The notes beneath the pieces are model-generated. The model ran no database searches. It worked only from the letters and a program-made list of their open reading frames with translations, and had not been told where the DNA came from. Made by a program: the position numbers and the translations under genes. From NCBI GenBank assembly GCA_028408795.1, contig JAOOLP010000003.1, forward strand, positions 1 to 64,000: a stretch of 64,000 nucleotides of DNA. The letters run 5' to 3'. This DNA is from Candidatus Pelagibacter sp. (lineage in GTDB: Bacteria; Pseudomonadota; Alphaproteobacteria; Pelagibacterales; Pelagibacteraceae). Within the stretch, counting starts at the first letter, position 1; every line of letters begins with the position of its first letter. Positions 1-7,369 of the stretch are shown here, piece after piece.

Positions 1-636
1 CAAAGAAAATTTCTAGAACAAATTAAACTTGAGAAAAAAATTGAAAAATTCCGTCAAAGAGAGTCAAACGAAATTAGATCATTAGAAAAATTTGTACTAA
101 GCCAACAACGAGAAAATTATAAAGAAGTAGAAGAAAGAATTATTGCTATAAAAAAACGATATCAAGAATTAAGGGATCAAAAAATAAGAGAGAGAGTCGA
201 ACAGTTAGGAATTAGTGTTGCAGAGGGTGATGATAGAGTAATTCTTTTAGAAAAAGAAAAAAATTATTATCTAGAACGACAAAAAATTGAATACGCTCTA
301 GAGTCTTTTTGGCGAAGTGCTCACAGTTTATGCTTCCAATTAAATCGAAAATATGTACCAAAGTATTTAAGTATATTTCGCTGTTTAGATTTTAGGATGG
401 AAAGAGGAGAAATTCTAATTAAATTTGATGACTCACCTGATGAGGACTGGCTTTTATTAATTTATCTAAATTCTGAGTCAGCAGATGGCAATATTATAAT
501 TGAGGATAAATCAGATCCTGAAAAAAATTTTTCGACAGAGTTTAAGCCTTCTGAGATATTTCAAGCTAGTGACATGATGGTTGAAAGCTTGACACAACTT
601 CTTGATAGAGAAAGAAATAAAAAAAAAGCTAGTTAA
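1..636 (+). CDS. C-terminal part of an unknown coiled-coil protein (5' truncated by window edge)
   Basis: The frame is open from base 1 to the TAA at 634-636, giving 211 residues with no start needed inside the window. An internal ATG at 397 is not a convincing start because the same frame continues upstream with the same composition. The first ~110 residues are rich in Glu, Lys, Arg and Gln with heptad-like spacing, which suggests a coiled coil. The last ~80 residues form a compact acidic domain with strand-like stretches (EILIKFDD, WLLLIYLN). I do not recognise the family. The gene converges on the metallo-hydrolase gene and overlaps it by 8 nt. Confidence 0.65.
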   Translation, partial: QRKFLEQIKLEKKIEKFRQRESNEIRSLEKFVLSQQRENYKEVEERIIAIKKRYQELRDQKIRERVEQLGISVAEGDDRVILLEKEKNYYLERQKIEYALESFWRSAHSLCFQLNRKYVPKYLSIFRCLDFRMERGEILIKFDDSPDEDWLLLIYLNSESADGNIIIEDKSDPEKNFSTEFKPSEIFQASDMMVESLTQLLDRERNKKKAS

Positions 637-1723
637 TTAATTCATCAAGTTTTTTTAATTCACCAATTTTAAATATAATTGCATCTTCTTTCCTATATCC
701 AAATTTTTCTGCGTTTGATTTAAATCTAATTGGTGGCTCCCAAATTTTTTCTAAACTTAAGATTGCTGTACCCCAGTGCATTCCAACTACTTTTTTTACT
801 TTTAAATCTCGCATTAAAGATAAAAGTTCTTCGGGGTTAGTGTGAAATACTGATTTATCTTTTACAGGAATTATTGGATAAAAATTGTAGGCACCAATGT
901 TTCCGAAAGCTAAATCAATTGGTCCAAATTTTTCCCCTAACTGAGTATAAAATGGAGCAGGACCGGTATCACATGCAAAAAAAATTTTTTTATCTTTATA
1001 CTCTATAAGAAAACTGCCCCAAAGACTTCTATCTGTATCTCCATCTCCCCATATCCAACGTTTACTCCAATGTTGGGCGGGTAACATTGTTATGGTTATA
1101 TCCTCATTAATTTTTATTTTATCATACCAATCCATCTCGCTAACATTTTCTTTCTTGTAACCGTTTCTTGTAAAATATTTACCAAGTTTTAGTGGGACAA
1201 GAACTTTAGCGCTTTTATAAGGAAAATTTTTAATAGTTCGGACTGAGAAGTGATCATAATGATTATGAGTTCCAATAAATAAATCTATATTGGGTAGATC
1301 TTTAAGAGTTAAAGGAGAATTAATATATTTTTTAGGTCCAAACCACAAAGGTCCATAATTCTTTTCAAAAACAGGGTCTGTAATGATTGTTGTATCTCCA
1401 AGTTTTATAATAAAACTAGCGTGATCGAGCCACATAACATATGAGTCTGATTTATATTTTTGGAGATTTTTAAGAGCTAATTGTCTTTCAATTACATGAT
1501 CAGAAGGGAAATTTATCTCTAATTTTTTTTTTTCATCTCTAAAAACTTTCCAATTCCATTTAAAATTAGGATCTCTTTTAGGTCCACCCTCTAAATTTCT
1601 AAAGGCAAAAAGCTTCCCATCTTTATAAATATGATGATAGGGTTTATTATCCATAGCCATTAAGTTAAAATTAAAAAAAAGACTAATTATAAGAACTATA
1701 ATAAGGGGTAAATGTCTATTCAT
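629..1723 (-). CDS. exported metallo-beta-lactamase-fold hydrolase (NAPE-PLD/UlaG-like)
   Basis: 364 residues. The first ~23 residues are hydrophobic after a short basic start (MNRHLPLIIVLIISLFF) and look like a signal peptide or anchor, placing the protein in the periplasm. The zinc motif GTHNHYDHFS (HxHxDH) is present, followed by a distal His (LPAQHW), an Asp (FACDTGPAP) and a final His (VVGMHWGT). WLDHASFIIKLGDTTIITDP matches the start of the NAPE-PLD-like branch of the metallo-beta-lactamase superfamily. Members cleave phosphodiester or lactone bonds; the substrate here is unknown. It lies 41 nt upstream-facing from the small lipoprotein gene on the same strand. Confidence 0.8.
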   Translation of the reverse strand: MNRHLPLIIVLIISLFFNFNLMAMDNKPYHHIYKDGKLFAFRNLEGGPKRDPNFKWNWKVFRDEKKKLEINFPSDHVIERQLALKNLQKYKSDSYVMWLDHASFIIKLGDTTIITDPVFEKNYGPLWFGPKKYINSPLTLKDLPNIDLFIGTHNHYDHFSVRTIKNFPYKSAKVLVPLKLGKYFTRNGYKKENVSEMDWYDKIKINEDITITMLPAQHWSKRWIWGDGDTDRSLWGSFLIEYKDKKIFFACDTGPAPFYTQLGEKFGPIDLAFGNIGAYNFYPIIPVKDKSVFHTNPEELLSLMRDLKVKKVVGMHWGTAILSLEKIWEPPIRFKSNAEKFGYRKEDAIIFKIGELKKLDELIN

Positions 1724-1764
1724 AAACCCCTTATTATCATAAATATTAAAAATTAAATATTTAT

Positions 1765-1968
1765 TTAGGTTTTAGAGCAATTTGATTTATTTATTCTTTT
1801 ATCGAACGATTTTAAGGCATCTTTACTAATAACCCAAACGTATGAACTCTCTTTAAGACCATTTTCGTCAGCCGCAGTACAACGTTTGCCAAATTTGACT
1901 TTAGAGATGTTACCTCCTGCACAGCTCGTTAAAAAAATCATCAATGCTAAAATAGATAATATTTTCAT
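1765..1968 (-). CDS. small predicted lipoprotein, unknown function
   Basis: 67 residues starting at the ATG at 1968. The frame is also open to 2019, but the later start gives a clean lipoprotein signal, MKILSILALMIFLTSC, with lipobox LTSC and Cys16 as the acylation site. The mature part is about 50 residues, basic, with two further Cys residues (one mid-protein, one four from the end) that could form a disulphide. No family was recognised. It is divergent from purE across about 105 nt that must hold both promoters. Confidence 0.65.
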   Translation of the reverse strand: MKILSILALMIFLTSCAGGNISKVKFGKRCTAADENGLKESSYVWVISKDALKSFDKRINKSNCSKT

Positions 1969-2073
1969 ATCTACAATATGTTGGAAAAATCTGTGTTTTG
2001 ATTGGCATAAATTAGTCAAAAAAAAGAAAACAAAACTCTATTGTTTTTATTAAAATAATTGTTAAATTGTTTT

Positions 2074-2562
2074 GTGAAACTCAATAAAAAAAATAACAAA
2101 GTAGCAATCATAATGGGGTCGCAATCTGATTACCCCGTCATGAAAGATGCTGAAAAAATTTTAAAAACTTTAAAAATTAATTTTGAAGTTTTGACAATTT
2201 CAGCTCACAGAACTCCTAAAAGAATGTTTGAATTTGCAGAAAATGCTGCCAAAAAAGGTTTTGCAGTGATAATTGCAGGAGCAGGGGGGGCAGCTCACTT
2301 ACCAGGTATGGTTTCATCATTAGCAACCGTGCCAGTAATTGGAGTCCCAATTGAAAGCAAAAAATTGAAAGGATTAGACAGTTTATTATCTATAGTTCAG
2401 ATGCCCAGAGGTTGCCCAACTGCAACAATGGCAATAAATGGTTCTTTTAATGCAGGATTATACGCAGCCTCAATTATTGGAACATTTGATACCAAGGTAA
2501 GATCTAATCTTGAAAAATGGAAACGAGTTCAAACCCAATCCATCAAAAAAAAACCAAAATAA
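2074..2562 (+). CDS. purE: N5-carboxyaminoimidazole ribonucleotide mutase PurE
   Basis: 162 residues; converts N5-CAIR to CAIR in purine synthesis. The class I PurE motifs are visible: IIMGSQSDYPVMKDA near the start, ISAHRTPKRM, IAGAGGAAHLPGM and the C-terminal MPRGCPTATMAING. I place the start at GTG 2074 because the MGSQSD motif then sits at the family's usual distance from the N terminus. The frame extends upstream only to a TTG at 2059. No clear Shine-Dalgarno sequence is seen. The purK ATG follows the stop codon directly. Confidence 0.92.
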   Translation: MKLNKKNNKVAIIMGSQSDYPVMKDAEKILKTLKINFEVLTISAHRTPKRMFEFAENAAKKGFAVIIAGAGGAAHLPGMVSSLATVPVIGVPIESKKLKGLDSLLSIVQMPRGCPTATMAINGSFNAGLYAASIIGTFDTKVRSNLEKWKRVQTQSIKKKPK

Positions 2563-3615
2563 ATGTCAAAAAATATCACGCTAGGAATTTTATATAGCGG
2601 TCAATTAGAAACCCAACTTGTAAAATCTGCAAAAAAAATTGGAGGAATAAAAACAATAATACTTACAGATGATAAAAACGGCCCCGCCCAACATTCTTGC
2701 GATAAGTTTATTTATGGTAATTTAAAAGACAAAAAATTAATAGAAGATTTTATTGAGCAAGTAGATATATGTACTTATGCATTTGAAAATCTATCTCATG
2801 AGATCTTAAAAATTATTTCTAGTAAAAAAGAAGTCCATCCTTCACCAGATACTCTCAGAGTTGCTCAAAATAGAATATTAGAAAAGAAATTTGCTAACGA
2901 TCTTGGAATTAAAACTACTGATTGGAAAACCGTTAATTCTTTGATGGATTTAAAAGAGGGAATTCAACTATATGGCAATTGCATAATGAAATCTGTTTCA
3001 GGGGGTTATGATGGCAAACAACAATTTAGATTTAAATCTACCGACGATATTGACCCTAAAATAGATTTTAGTAAAAAATATATTTTGGAAAAATTTCTAG
3101 ATTTTAAACAAGAGATATCAGTGGCAGCGACTAGGTACAAAAATGGAAAAATTTCAATATACGAACCCACAGAAAACAAACACGAAAATGGTATTTTAAG
3201 AAATTCGAAAATTCCAGCTAATATTAGCAAAAAAATATATAATCAAGCTCAAGAAATTACTATTAAATTTGCAGAAAAATTAAAATATTTAGGAACGCTA
3301 AATTTAGAATTTATGGTTGATGAAAAAGATGATCTTTTTTTTAATGAGTATGCTAACAGATGTCATAATGGATTCTGGCATTCTGTTAACAGCTATGAGA
3401 TTTGTCAGTTTACAAATCACATAAGGGCAGTTTGTGATCTTGATTATATAGAAAATAAAAAGATTTCTAATGCAGAAATGTTAAATATTTTAGGTGATGA
3501 AATATTAAAGTTCAGAGAAAAAAAGTTTAAACAAAATGAATTTTTTTTTGATTATCTTAAAAAAGACATAAGACCCGGTCGAAAAATGGGTCACATTACA
3601 ACTTTGATAGACTAA
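2563..3615 (+). CDS. purK: 5-(carboxyamino)imidazole ribonucleotide synthase PurK
   Basis: 350 residues, ATP-grasp fold. It makes N5-CAIR from AIR, bicarbonate and ATP, the substrate of PurE encoded just upstream with zero spacing. The sequence shows the N-terminal Rossmann-like part, the central ATP-grasp region (CIMKSVSGGYDGKQQFRF and the acidic EISVAATRYKNGK segment) and the C-terminal FNEYANRCHNGFWHS motif that matches the PurK metal-binding region. The gene converges on the TauD-like gene with a 1-nt gap. Confidence 0.92.
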   Translation: MSKNITLGILYSGQLETQLVKSAKKIGGIKTIILTDDKNGPAQHSCDKFIYGNLKDKKLIEDFIEQVDICTYAFENLSHEILKIISSKKEVHPSPDTLRVAQNRILEKKFANDLGIKTTDWKTVNSLMDLKEGIQLYGNCIMKSVSGGYDGKQQFRFKSTDDIDPKIDFSKKYILEKFLDFKQEISVAATRYKNGKISIYEPTENKHENGILRNSKIPANISKKIYNQAQEITIKFAEKLKYLGTLNLEFMVDEKDDLFFNEYANRCHNGFWHSVNSYEICQFTNHIRAVCDLDYIENKKISNAEMLNILGDEILKFREKKFKQNEFFFDYLKKDIRPGRKMGHITTLID

Positions 3616-3616
3616 A

Positions 3617-4423
3617 TTATTTTATAGTAATACGATGCATCACTCGTGTGCAGTTTTTTACTTCACTAGCTTTATGCATAATACTTAGGTTATCCCAAAC
3701 TACTATATCCCCTTTATCCCATTTATAAGAAAATATAAATTCATCTTTGTTAACATGATCAATTAAATATTTTTTTATTTCTTTATTTTCTTTTTCATTG
3801 ATCTTTATTTTCATAAGATGACCAGGCGAAATATACAGAGATTTTTGCCCATTTACTTCATGGACAATTGAATGTTCAGCTTCCATTACTTGAGCAGATT
3901 TGATACCAGAGCGAGCCTCTAATTCTCTACGAGTCTTTGAGATTGGTCCTGCAGATGAAAAAACACCTTTAGCATTTCTTATCTTTTCTTTTATTTCTTC
4001 GGGCAATTTTTTATAAGAATTAAAACCCGAAGAGAAGATAGTATTTCCTTGATTGTCAGGAATCTCAATGCCCATAAGCATTGTATATCGAGGCCTGTCT
4101 TTATCTAAATAAGAAGTGTCTTGATGTAAAAAAGATCCTCCAAAAGCAATGCTTTTGTCCGTCGGCTTTCTTTCAAGGACATTTATAAATGGATAATTCT
4201 CTAAGCCTTTTAATCTTGGATATTCAACTAATTGACCTAAAGACTGAGCAAAGTTTTGGTATGTTTTGGAGTCTAAATTTTGTTTTTTGATAAAAACAAC
4301 TCCATATTTATTCAGAATATCTTTTATTAGATTTGTTTGATTTTCTTTAAGATCGTTTAGATTTAGATCATTTACATAAGCTCCAACATTATTTTTACCT
4401 GGAGATATTGAAATGTTATTCAT
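3617..4423 (-). CDS. TauD/TfdA-family Fe(II)/2-oxoglutarate dioxygenase
   Basis: 268 residues. The iron-binding facial triad is visible: H and D in FLHQDTSYLD and the distal His in WDNLSIMHKAS, followed by the 2-oxoglutarate-binding Arg in TRVMHRITI. The family includes taurine, alkylsulfonate and 2,4-D dioxygenases and enzymes acting on other small acids. The substrate cannot be read from the sequence. It is the last gene of a leftward cluster; its ATG at 4423 follows the SRAP stop codon with no gap. Confidence 0.85.
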   Translation of the reverse strand: MNNISISPGKNNVGAYVNDLNLNDLKENQTNLIKDILNKYGVVFIKKQNLDSKTYQNFAQSLGQLVEYPRLKGLENYPFINVLERKPTDKSIAFGGSFLHQDTSYLDKDRPRYTMLMGIEIPDNQGNTIFSSGFNSYKKLPEEIKEKIRNAKGVFSSAGPISKTRRELEARSGIKSAQVMEAEHSIVHEVNGQKSLYISPGHLMKIKINEKENKEIKKYLIDHVNKDEFIFSYKWDKGDIVVWDNLSIMHKASEVKNCTRVMHRITIK

Positions 4424-5050
4424 TTATTTTATTGGATTTATTATTGATGGATCGTTTTTAGCAGGATTATTCACATCTGTCGAGATTTCGAAAAACTTTA
4501 ATTTTGGAGGGATTGTATTATTTAAAAATTCAACTGCATTATTATTTAAGTTAAAGTAATTATTAATTTGAGATTTTGGAACAATGACAGGTTGTCGATG
4601 GTGTACTTCTGAATTATTTGGTTCCGCATTCCTAGTAATTACACAGAACTGTCCATTATCGTGAATGCCTGCTAAAAAAATATCTTGGTTATCAACTTTG
4701 GTAAAATAAAAAGGAATCTTCTTATTATCTGTTTTTTTCCATTCATAATAACCTGAGCAAGGAACTATAGCTCTTGAATTAATTATCAATTTTTTAAAAC
4801 TTACTTTTGTATCTATTCCTTCTAATCTCGCATTGTGTAGTGGTCTAAAATCTTCTTTTGCCCATGAAAATTTTAGTCCCCAAGTTGTCATTTCTAAATA
4901 TTTTCCGTTAGTAGCTGATTTAATTACTGGATATTTTCCACCTGGTGAACAATTAAAATTATCCTGTTCTAAATCAACATTTATATTTTTTTTTACTAAA
5001 CTATTAGCTACTAATAGAGTTGATTTTTTTACAGCGTATCTCCCACACAT
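4424..5050 (-). CDS. SRAP-family abasic-site DNA crosslinking protein (YedK/HMCES-like)
   Basis: 208 residues. Mature N-terminal Cys2 follows Met1 (MCGRY), the residue that forms a thiazolidine crosslink with abasic sites in this family. Other signature pieces are NARLEG, RAIVPCSGYYEWKK and HHRQPVIV, matching the Asn, Glu and His of the SRAP active site. The start is secure because Cys2 must follow the initiator Met. The start codon overlaps by one base the stop of the 36-residue gene upstream (TAATG), so translation is probably coupled. The expected role is shielding abasic sites in single-stranded DNA. Confidence 0.9.
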   Translation of the reverse strand: MCGRYAVKKSTLLVANSLVKKNINVDLEQDNFNCSPGGKYPVIKSATNGKYLEMTTWGLKFSWAKEDFRPLHNARLEGIDTKVSFKKLIINSRAIVPCSGYYEWKKTDNKKIPFYFTKVDNQDIFLAGIHDNGQFCVITRNAEPNNSEVHHRQPVIVPKSQINNYFNLNNNAVEFLNNTIPPKLKFFEISTDVNNPAKNDPSIINPIK

Positions 5051-5160
5051 TATTTATTTTTCTTTTCTCTTTTCAATTTTCTTTTTTCTTTAAAGCTTAA
5101 TTTTGCTTTTTTCATAAAGCTACGATCTTTTTGGCTTTTTCCTGAATATCTTTTGGACAT
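5050..5160 (-). CDS. 36-residue basic peptide, unknown function
   Basis: A short frame from ATG 5160 to a TAA at 5052-5050. The product starts MSKRYSGKSQKDRSF and ends in a run of Lys, Arg and Glu, with about 17 basic residues of 36. It starts 2 nt after the stop of the flavodoxin-fold gene and its stop overlaps the SRAP start by one base, filling the gap exactly. That fit is the main argument that it is a gene; no Shine-Dalgarno sequence is visible and no family was recognised. It could instead be a translated spacer that couples ribosomes to the SRAP start. Confidence 0.45.
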   Translation of the reverse strand: MSKRYSGKSQKDRSFMKKAKLSFKEKRKLKREKKNK

Positions 5161-5162
5161 AT

Positions 5163-5741
5163 CTATAATTGTCTAGCTAATTTTCTAACTCTATCCATGT
5201 GTTTATCAAATATTTTTTGAGACATCCCAGGTAGTACCTCATAGAACCGTATATATTGTGTCCGCATTCCTCCAAGCTTTAAAACCCCAGCCTTAATTCT
5301 TCTGAAAGGAATATTTTGAAACCAAGTTTGAATACTAAACCAATTACCGCCATAACTCATCGACATAATTGCTTGTCGACCTTTCATTGCACCAGCTATA
5401 GGATAGCCCCAGTTACCAACTATTCTTTTAAATGAAAAAAAAAATTTTGGAGCGAGAGTTTTATCTATCCAGTTTTCTAATATTGCAGTAGCTCGTAAAT
5501 TATAGCAAGGAGATATCATAAAAAGTACGTCGCTTTTTTCCAATCTTTTTCTATAATCTAATATTTGTTCATCTGGTTCGGATCCATCATAAAATGAAAT
5601 AGGTTTTTCATCGTGTAAATTTATTAAATCAATTTCATGACCATTTTTTCTAGCTTCATCTATAAAGGTATCTCTGATTGAAGCATTAAAACTTTTTTTG
5701 GTATTATGATGTCCATAAACTATGAATATTTTTTTTGACAT
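5163..5741 (-). CDS. flavodoxin-fold NAD(P)H-dependent oxidoreductase (quinone reductase family)
   Basis: 192 residues from ATG 5741. The frame runs open to 5795, but MSKKIFIVYGHHN places the first beta strand and FMN-binding loop at the expected position, and GAGG lies about 9 nt upstream. DVLFMISPCYNLRATAILEN and AIMSMSYGGNW match the flavodoxin_2/NQO family (MdaB, KefF type), which reduces quinones or similar acceptors with FMN. It is cytoplasmic and is the second gene of the cluster running down to 3617. Confidence 0.8.
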   Translation of the reverse strand: MSKKIFIVYGHHNTKKSFNASIRDTFIDEARKNGHEIDLINLHDEKPISFYDGSEPDEQILDYRKRLEKSDVLFMISPCYNLRATAILENWIDKTLAPKFFFSFKRIVGNWGYPIAGAMKGRQAIMSMSYGGNWFSIQTWFQNIPFRRIKAGVLKLGGMRTQYIRFYEVLPGMSQKIFDKHMDRVRKLARQL

Positions 5742-5742
5742 T

Positions 5743-5898
5743 TTATTTTTCCTCATCTTTTTTTTCAGGTCTACGAATAACGAAGCCTGCTCCAATACCC
5801 AGTGCTATCGCAGAGAACCAAAAAGAGTATTCTTGCTCACTTAAAAGCAATAAAAGCCCAAAACCTATAATGATCACACCTAAAAGTTTATTATCCAT
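5743..5898 (-). CDS. 51-residue predicted membrane protein
   Basis: A short frame from ATG 5898 to TAA 5745-5743, one base before the next start codon. The product has two hydrophobic stretches, LLGVIIIGFGLLLLLS and FWFSAIALGIGAGFVI, then a charged tail RRPEKKDEEK, so it looks like a two-helix hairpin inner-membrane protein with a cytoplasmic tail. The start follows a short intergenic region and would make this the first gene of the operon with the flavodoxin-fold, SRAP and TauD-like genes. No family was recognised. Confidence 0.6.
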   Translation of the reverse strand: MDNKLLGVIIIGFGLLLLLSEQEYSFWFSAIALGIGAGFVIRRPEKKDEEK

Positions 5899-5953
5899 TG
5901 ACAATTATTAACCTTATAATAAAGTTTGATTGTCCATATGTCATGGAAAAAAA

Positions 5954-5984
5954 GACTCTGCATCTACATGCAGGACTCTATAAA
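5954..5984 (+). promoter_or_regulatory. candidate promoter/leader with two GANTC sites flanking an inverted repeat
   Basis: Two GACTC sequences (5954-5958 and 5974-5978) sit 20 bp apart around CTGCAT-CTAC-ATGCAG (5958-5973). A TATAAA (5979-5984) directly follows the second GACTC, which would put the first GACTC near the -35 position. GANTC is the CcrM methylation site, and GcrA-controlled promoters in alphaproteobacteria carry GANTC near -35/-10; gcrA is present at 36205. A second possible -10, TATAAT, is at 5915-5920. This is a motif match only. Confidence 0.35.
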
Positions 5985-6018
5985 GAGTTAAAAAGTAGGT
6001 TGAAAGAAAGGAGATGTG

Positions 6019-6210
6019 ATGGATAGATTTTCACGTTTGCTTGGTAAGTTCAGCCGAAATAAGTCAGAGGCTAAACTTGCTCAGCAACTTAGTAAATCAG
6101 TAGAAGCCCCAGAGGCAAACGCTAATGGAACCAGCGGATATTTAATTAAAGAAGGTAAAAACGCTGGAAAAGTGCTTAAGCATTTAAAAACTGATAAAAA
6201 TAAACTTTAA
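6019..6210 (+). CDS. 63-residue protein of unknown function
   Basis: Start at ATG 6019, five bases after a strong AGGAG (6009-6013); an in-frame GTG at 6016 is closer than a ribosome would normally use. The product is basic, hydrophilic, without a membrane segment: an amphipathic N-terminal stretch (DRFSRLLGKFSR), an Ala/Glu/Asn-rich middle, then a Lys-rich end. It has its own leader and is followed within 9 nt by a 24-nt palindrome, so it looks like a single-gene transcript, which is rare in this window. The very good ribosome site suggests high expression. No family was recognised. Confidence 0.7.
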   Translation: MDRFSRLLGKFSRNKSEAKLAQQLSKSVEAPEANANGTSGYLIKEGKNAGKVLKHLKTDKNKL

Positions 6211-6218
6211 TCTTTATA

Positions 6219-6242
6219 GAGAGGGGTTTTAAAACCCCTCTC
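6219..6242 (+). terminator. perfect 24-nt palindrome, candidate hairpin terminator
   Basis: GAGAGGGGTTTT followed directly by its exact reverse complement. The RNA would form a stem of up to 10 bp with G/C-rich base. It lies just after the 63-residue gene and 22 nt before rlmN. There is no T tract on either side, so it may terminate weakly, protect a 3' end, or act as a processing site. Confidence 0.5.
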
Positions 6243-6263
6243 AAGCATTTAATAATCTCATAG

Positions 6264-7352
6264 ATGGAAAAACAAAACTTCTATGATCTGAGTTTTAATC
6301 AGCTTAAAACATTCTTAATCGATAAAGCTGAAGTTGAGTCAAAAAAAGCTAAGATGAGATCTCAACAACTATTTAATGCAATTTATAAAAAAAACATTAA
6401 AGATTTCGACGAGCTTACAACGTTTGGAGTAGAATTAAAAAACAAGATAAAAGATTTGATTAGTTTGGAAAAACCAAAAATAGTAGATATTCAAAAATCA
6501 AAAGATGGAACAATTAAGTTTCTTTTAGAGCTAAAGGATAAAAGAAATGTCGAAACGGTACTTATCCCAGATAAATCTAAGACCAGGTATACAATTTGCT
6601 TATCTGTTTCAGTAGGGTGTTATCTTTCATGTGAATTTTGTGCAACTGCTCAAATTTCTAAGAAATTGGTAAGAAATCTGTCTCCCGGTGAAATTATTTC
6701 ACAAATTATTTTATGTAAGGATTATATTAATGATTGGTCTACACAAAAAAAAATTACTAATCAAGTTTTAATGGGTGAGGGTTCACCTTTTTTAAATTTA
6801 GATAATGTCAAAATTGCTATAGACAATTCAAAAAATAAAGATGGTTTAGAATATGGAAGAACCAGAATAACTGTAAGCACCGTAGGTATTGGGACTAAAA
6901 AAGATAATATAGATGCTATTGAGTGGGCTGCAAATGAATTAGACGTTTATCTTGCATGGAGTTTACACAGTTCAATACCAAAACATAGATCAGAGCTGAT
7001 GTCTATCAATGATAAGTATTCAATTAATTCGTTAATACCTCAATTAAAAAAATATTATGAAAAAACAAAATTACCAATTTTTATCGAGTGGATATGTTTA
7101 GATGAAAATTTAACAAATGATCATGCAAAAGAATTAATTAGGATTATGAAAAAAGTACCCTCAAAACTAAATTTAATTGAATTTAATCCATTATCTAATA
7201 AAAATTTTAAGGCTGCAACTCAGGAAAATATAGATAAATTTTCAAAGATTATACAAGATGCTGGATTTTTATCTTTGTTTAGAAGAAGCAGAGGAAGAGA
7301 TATTAATGCGTCATGTGGTTCTTTGGCAAATAAAAAAGCATTAACCAATTAA
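6264..7352 (+). CDS. rlmN: radical SAM RNA methyltransferase, RlmN-like (23S rRNA A2503)
   Basis: 362 residues. The radical SAM cluster Cys residues are C119, C123 and C126 (CYLSCEFC). C112 and C351 (INASCGSLA) fit the RlmN Cys118 and the methyl-carrying Cys355, and E97 in VETVLIP fits the general base region. RlmN methylates A2503 of 23S rRNA and A37 of some tRNAs. The usual GMGEP motif reads GEGSP (171-175), a clear departure from the family. It is the first gene of a rightward run with rmuC and sbcB. A variant specificity is possible. Confidence 0.8.
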   Translation: MEKQNFYDLSFNQLKTFLIDKAEVESKKAKMRSQQLFNAIYKKNIKDFDELTTFGVELKNKIKDLISLEKPKIVDIQKSKDGTIKFLLELKDKRNVETVLIPDKSKTRYTICLSVSVGCYLSCEFCATAQISKKLVRNLSPGEIISQIILCKDYINDWSTQKKITNQVLMGEGSPFLNLDNVKIAIDNSKNKDGLEYGRTRITVSTVGIGTKKDNIDAIEWAANELDVYLAWSLHSSIPKHRSELMSINDKYSINSLIPQLKKYYEKTKLPIFIEWICLDENLTNDHAKELIRIMKKVPSKLNLIEFNPLSNKNFKAATQENIDKFSKIIQDAGFLSLFRRSRGRDINASCGSLANKKALTN

Positions 7353-7369
7353 ATGTTATATAATGAATT

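Noticed and set aside
2059..2073. TTG 2059 as purE start
   Set aside because: GTG 2074 gives the normal distance to the MGSQSD motif and the added residues have no family counterpart.
5898..5920. TTGACA (5898-5903) and TATAAT (5915-5920) as a sigma70 promoter for the 63-aa gene
   Set aside because: The spacer is only 11 nt, and the TTGACA overlaps the start codon of the 51-aa gene on the other strand; the -10 alone remains possible.
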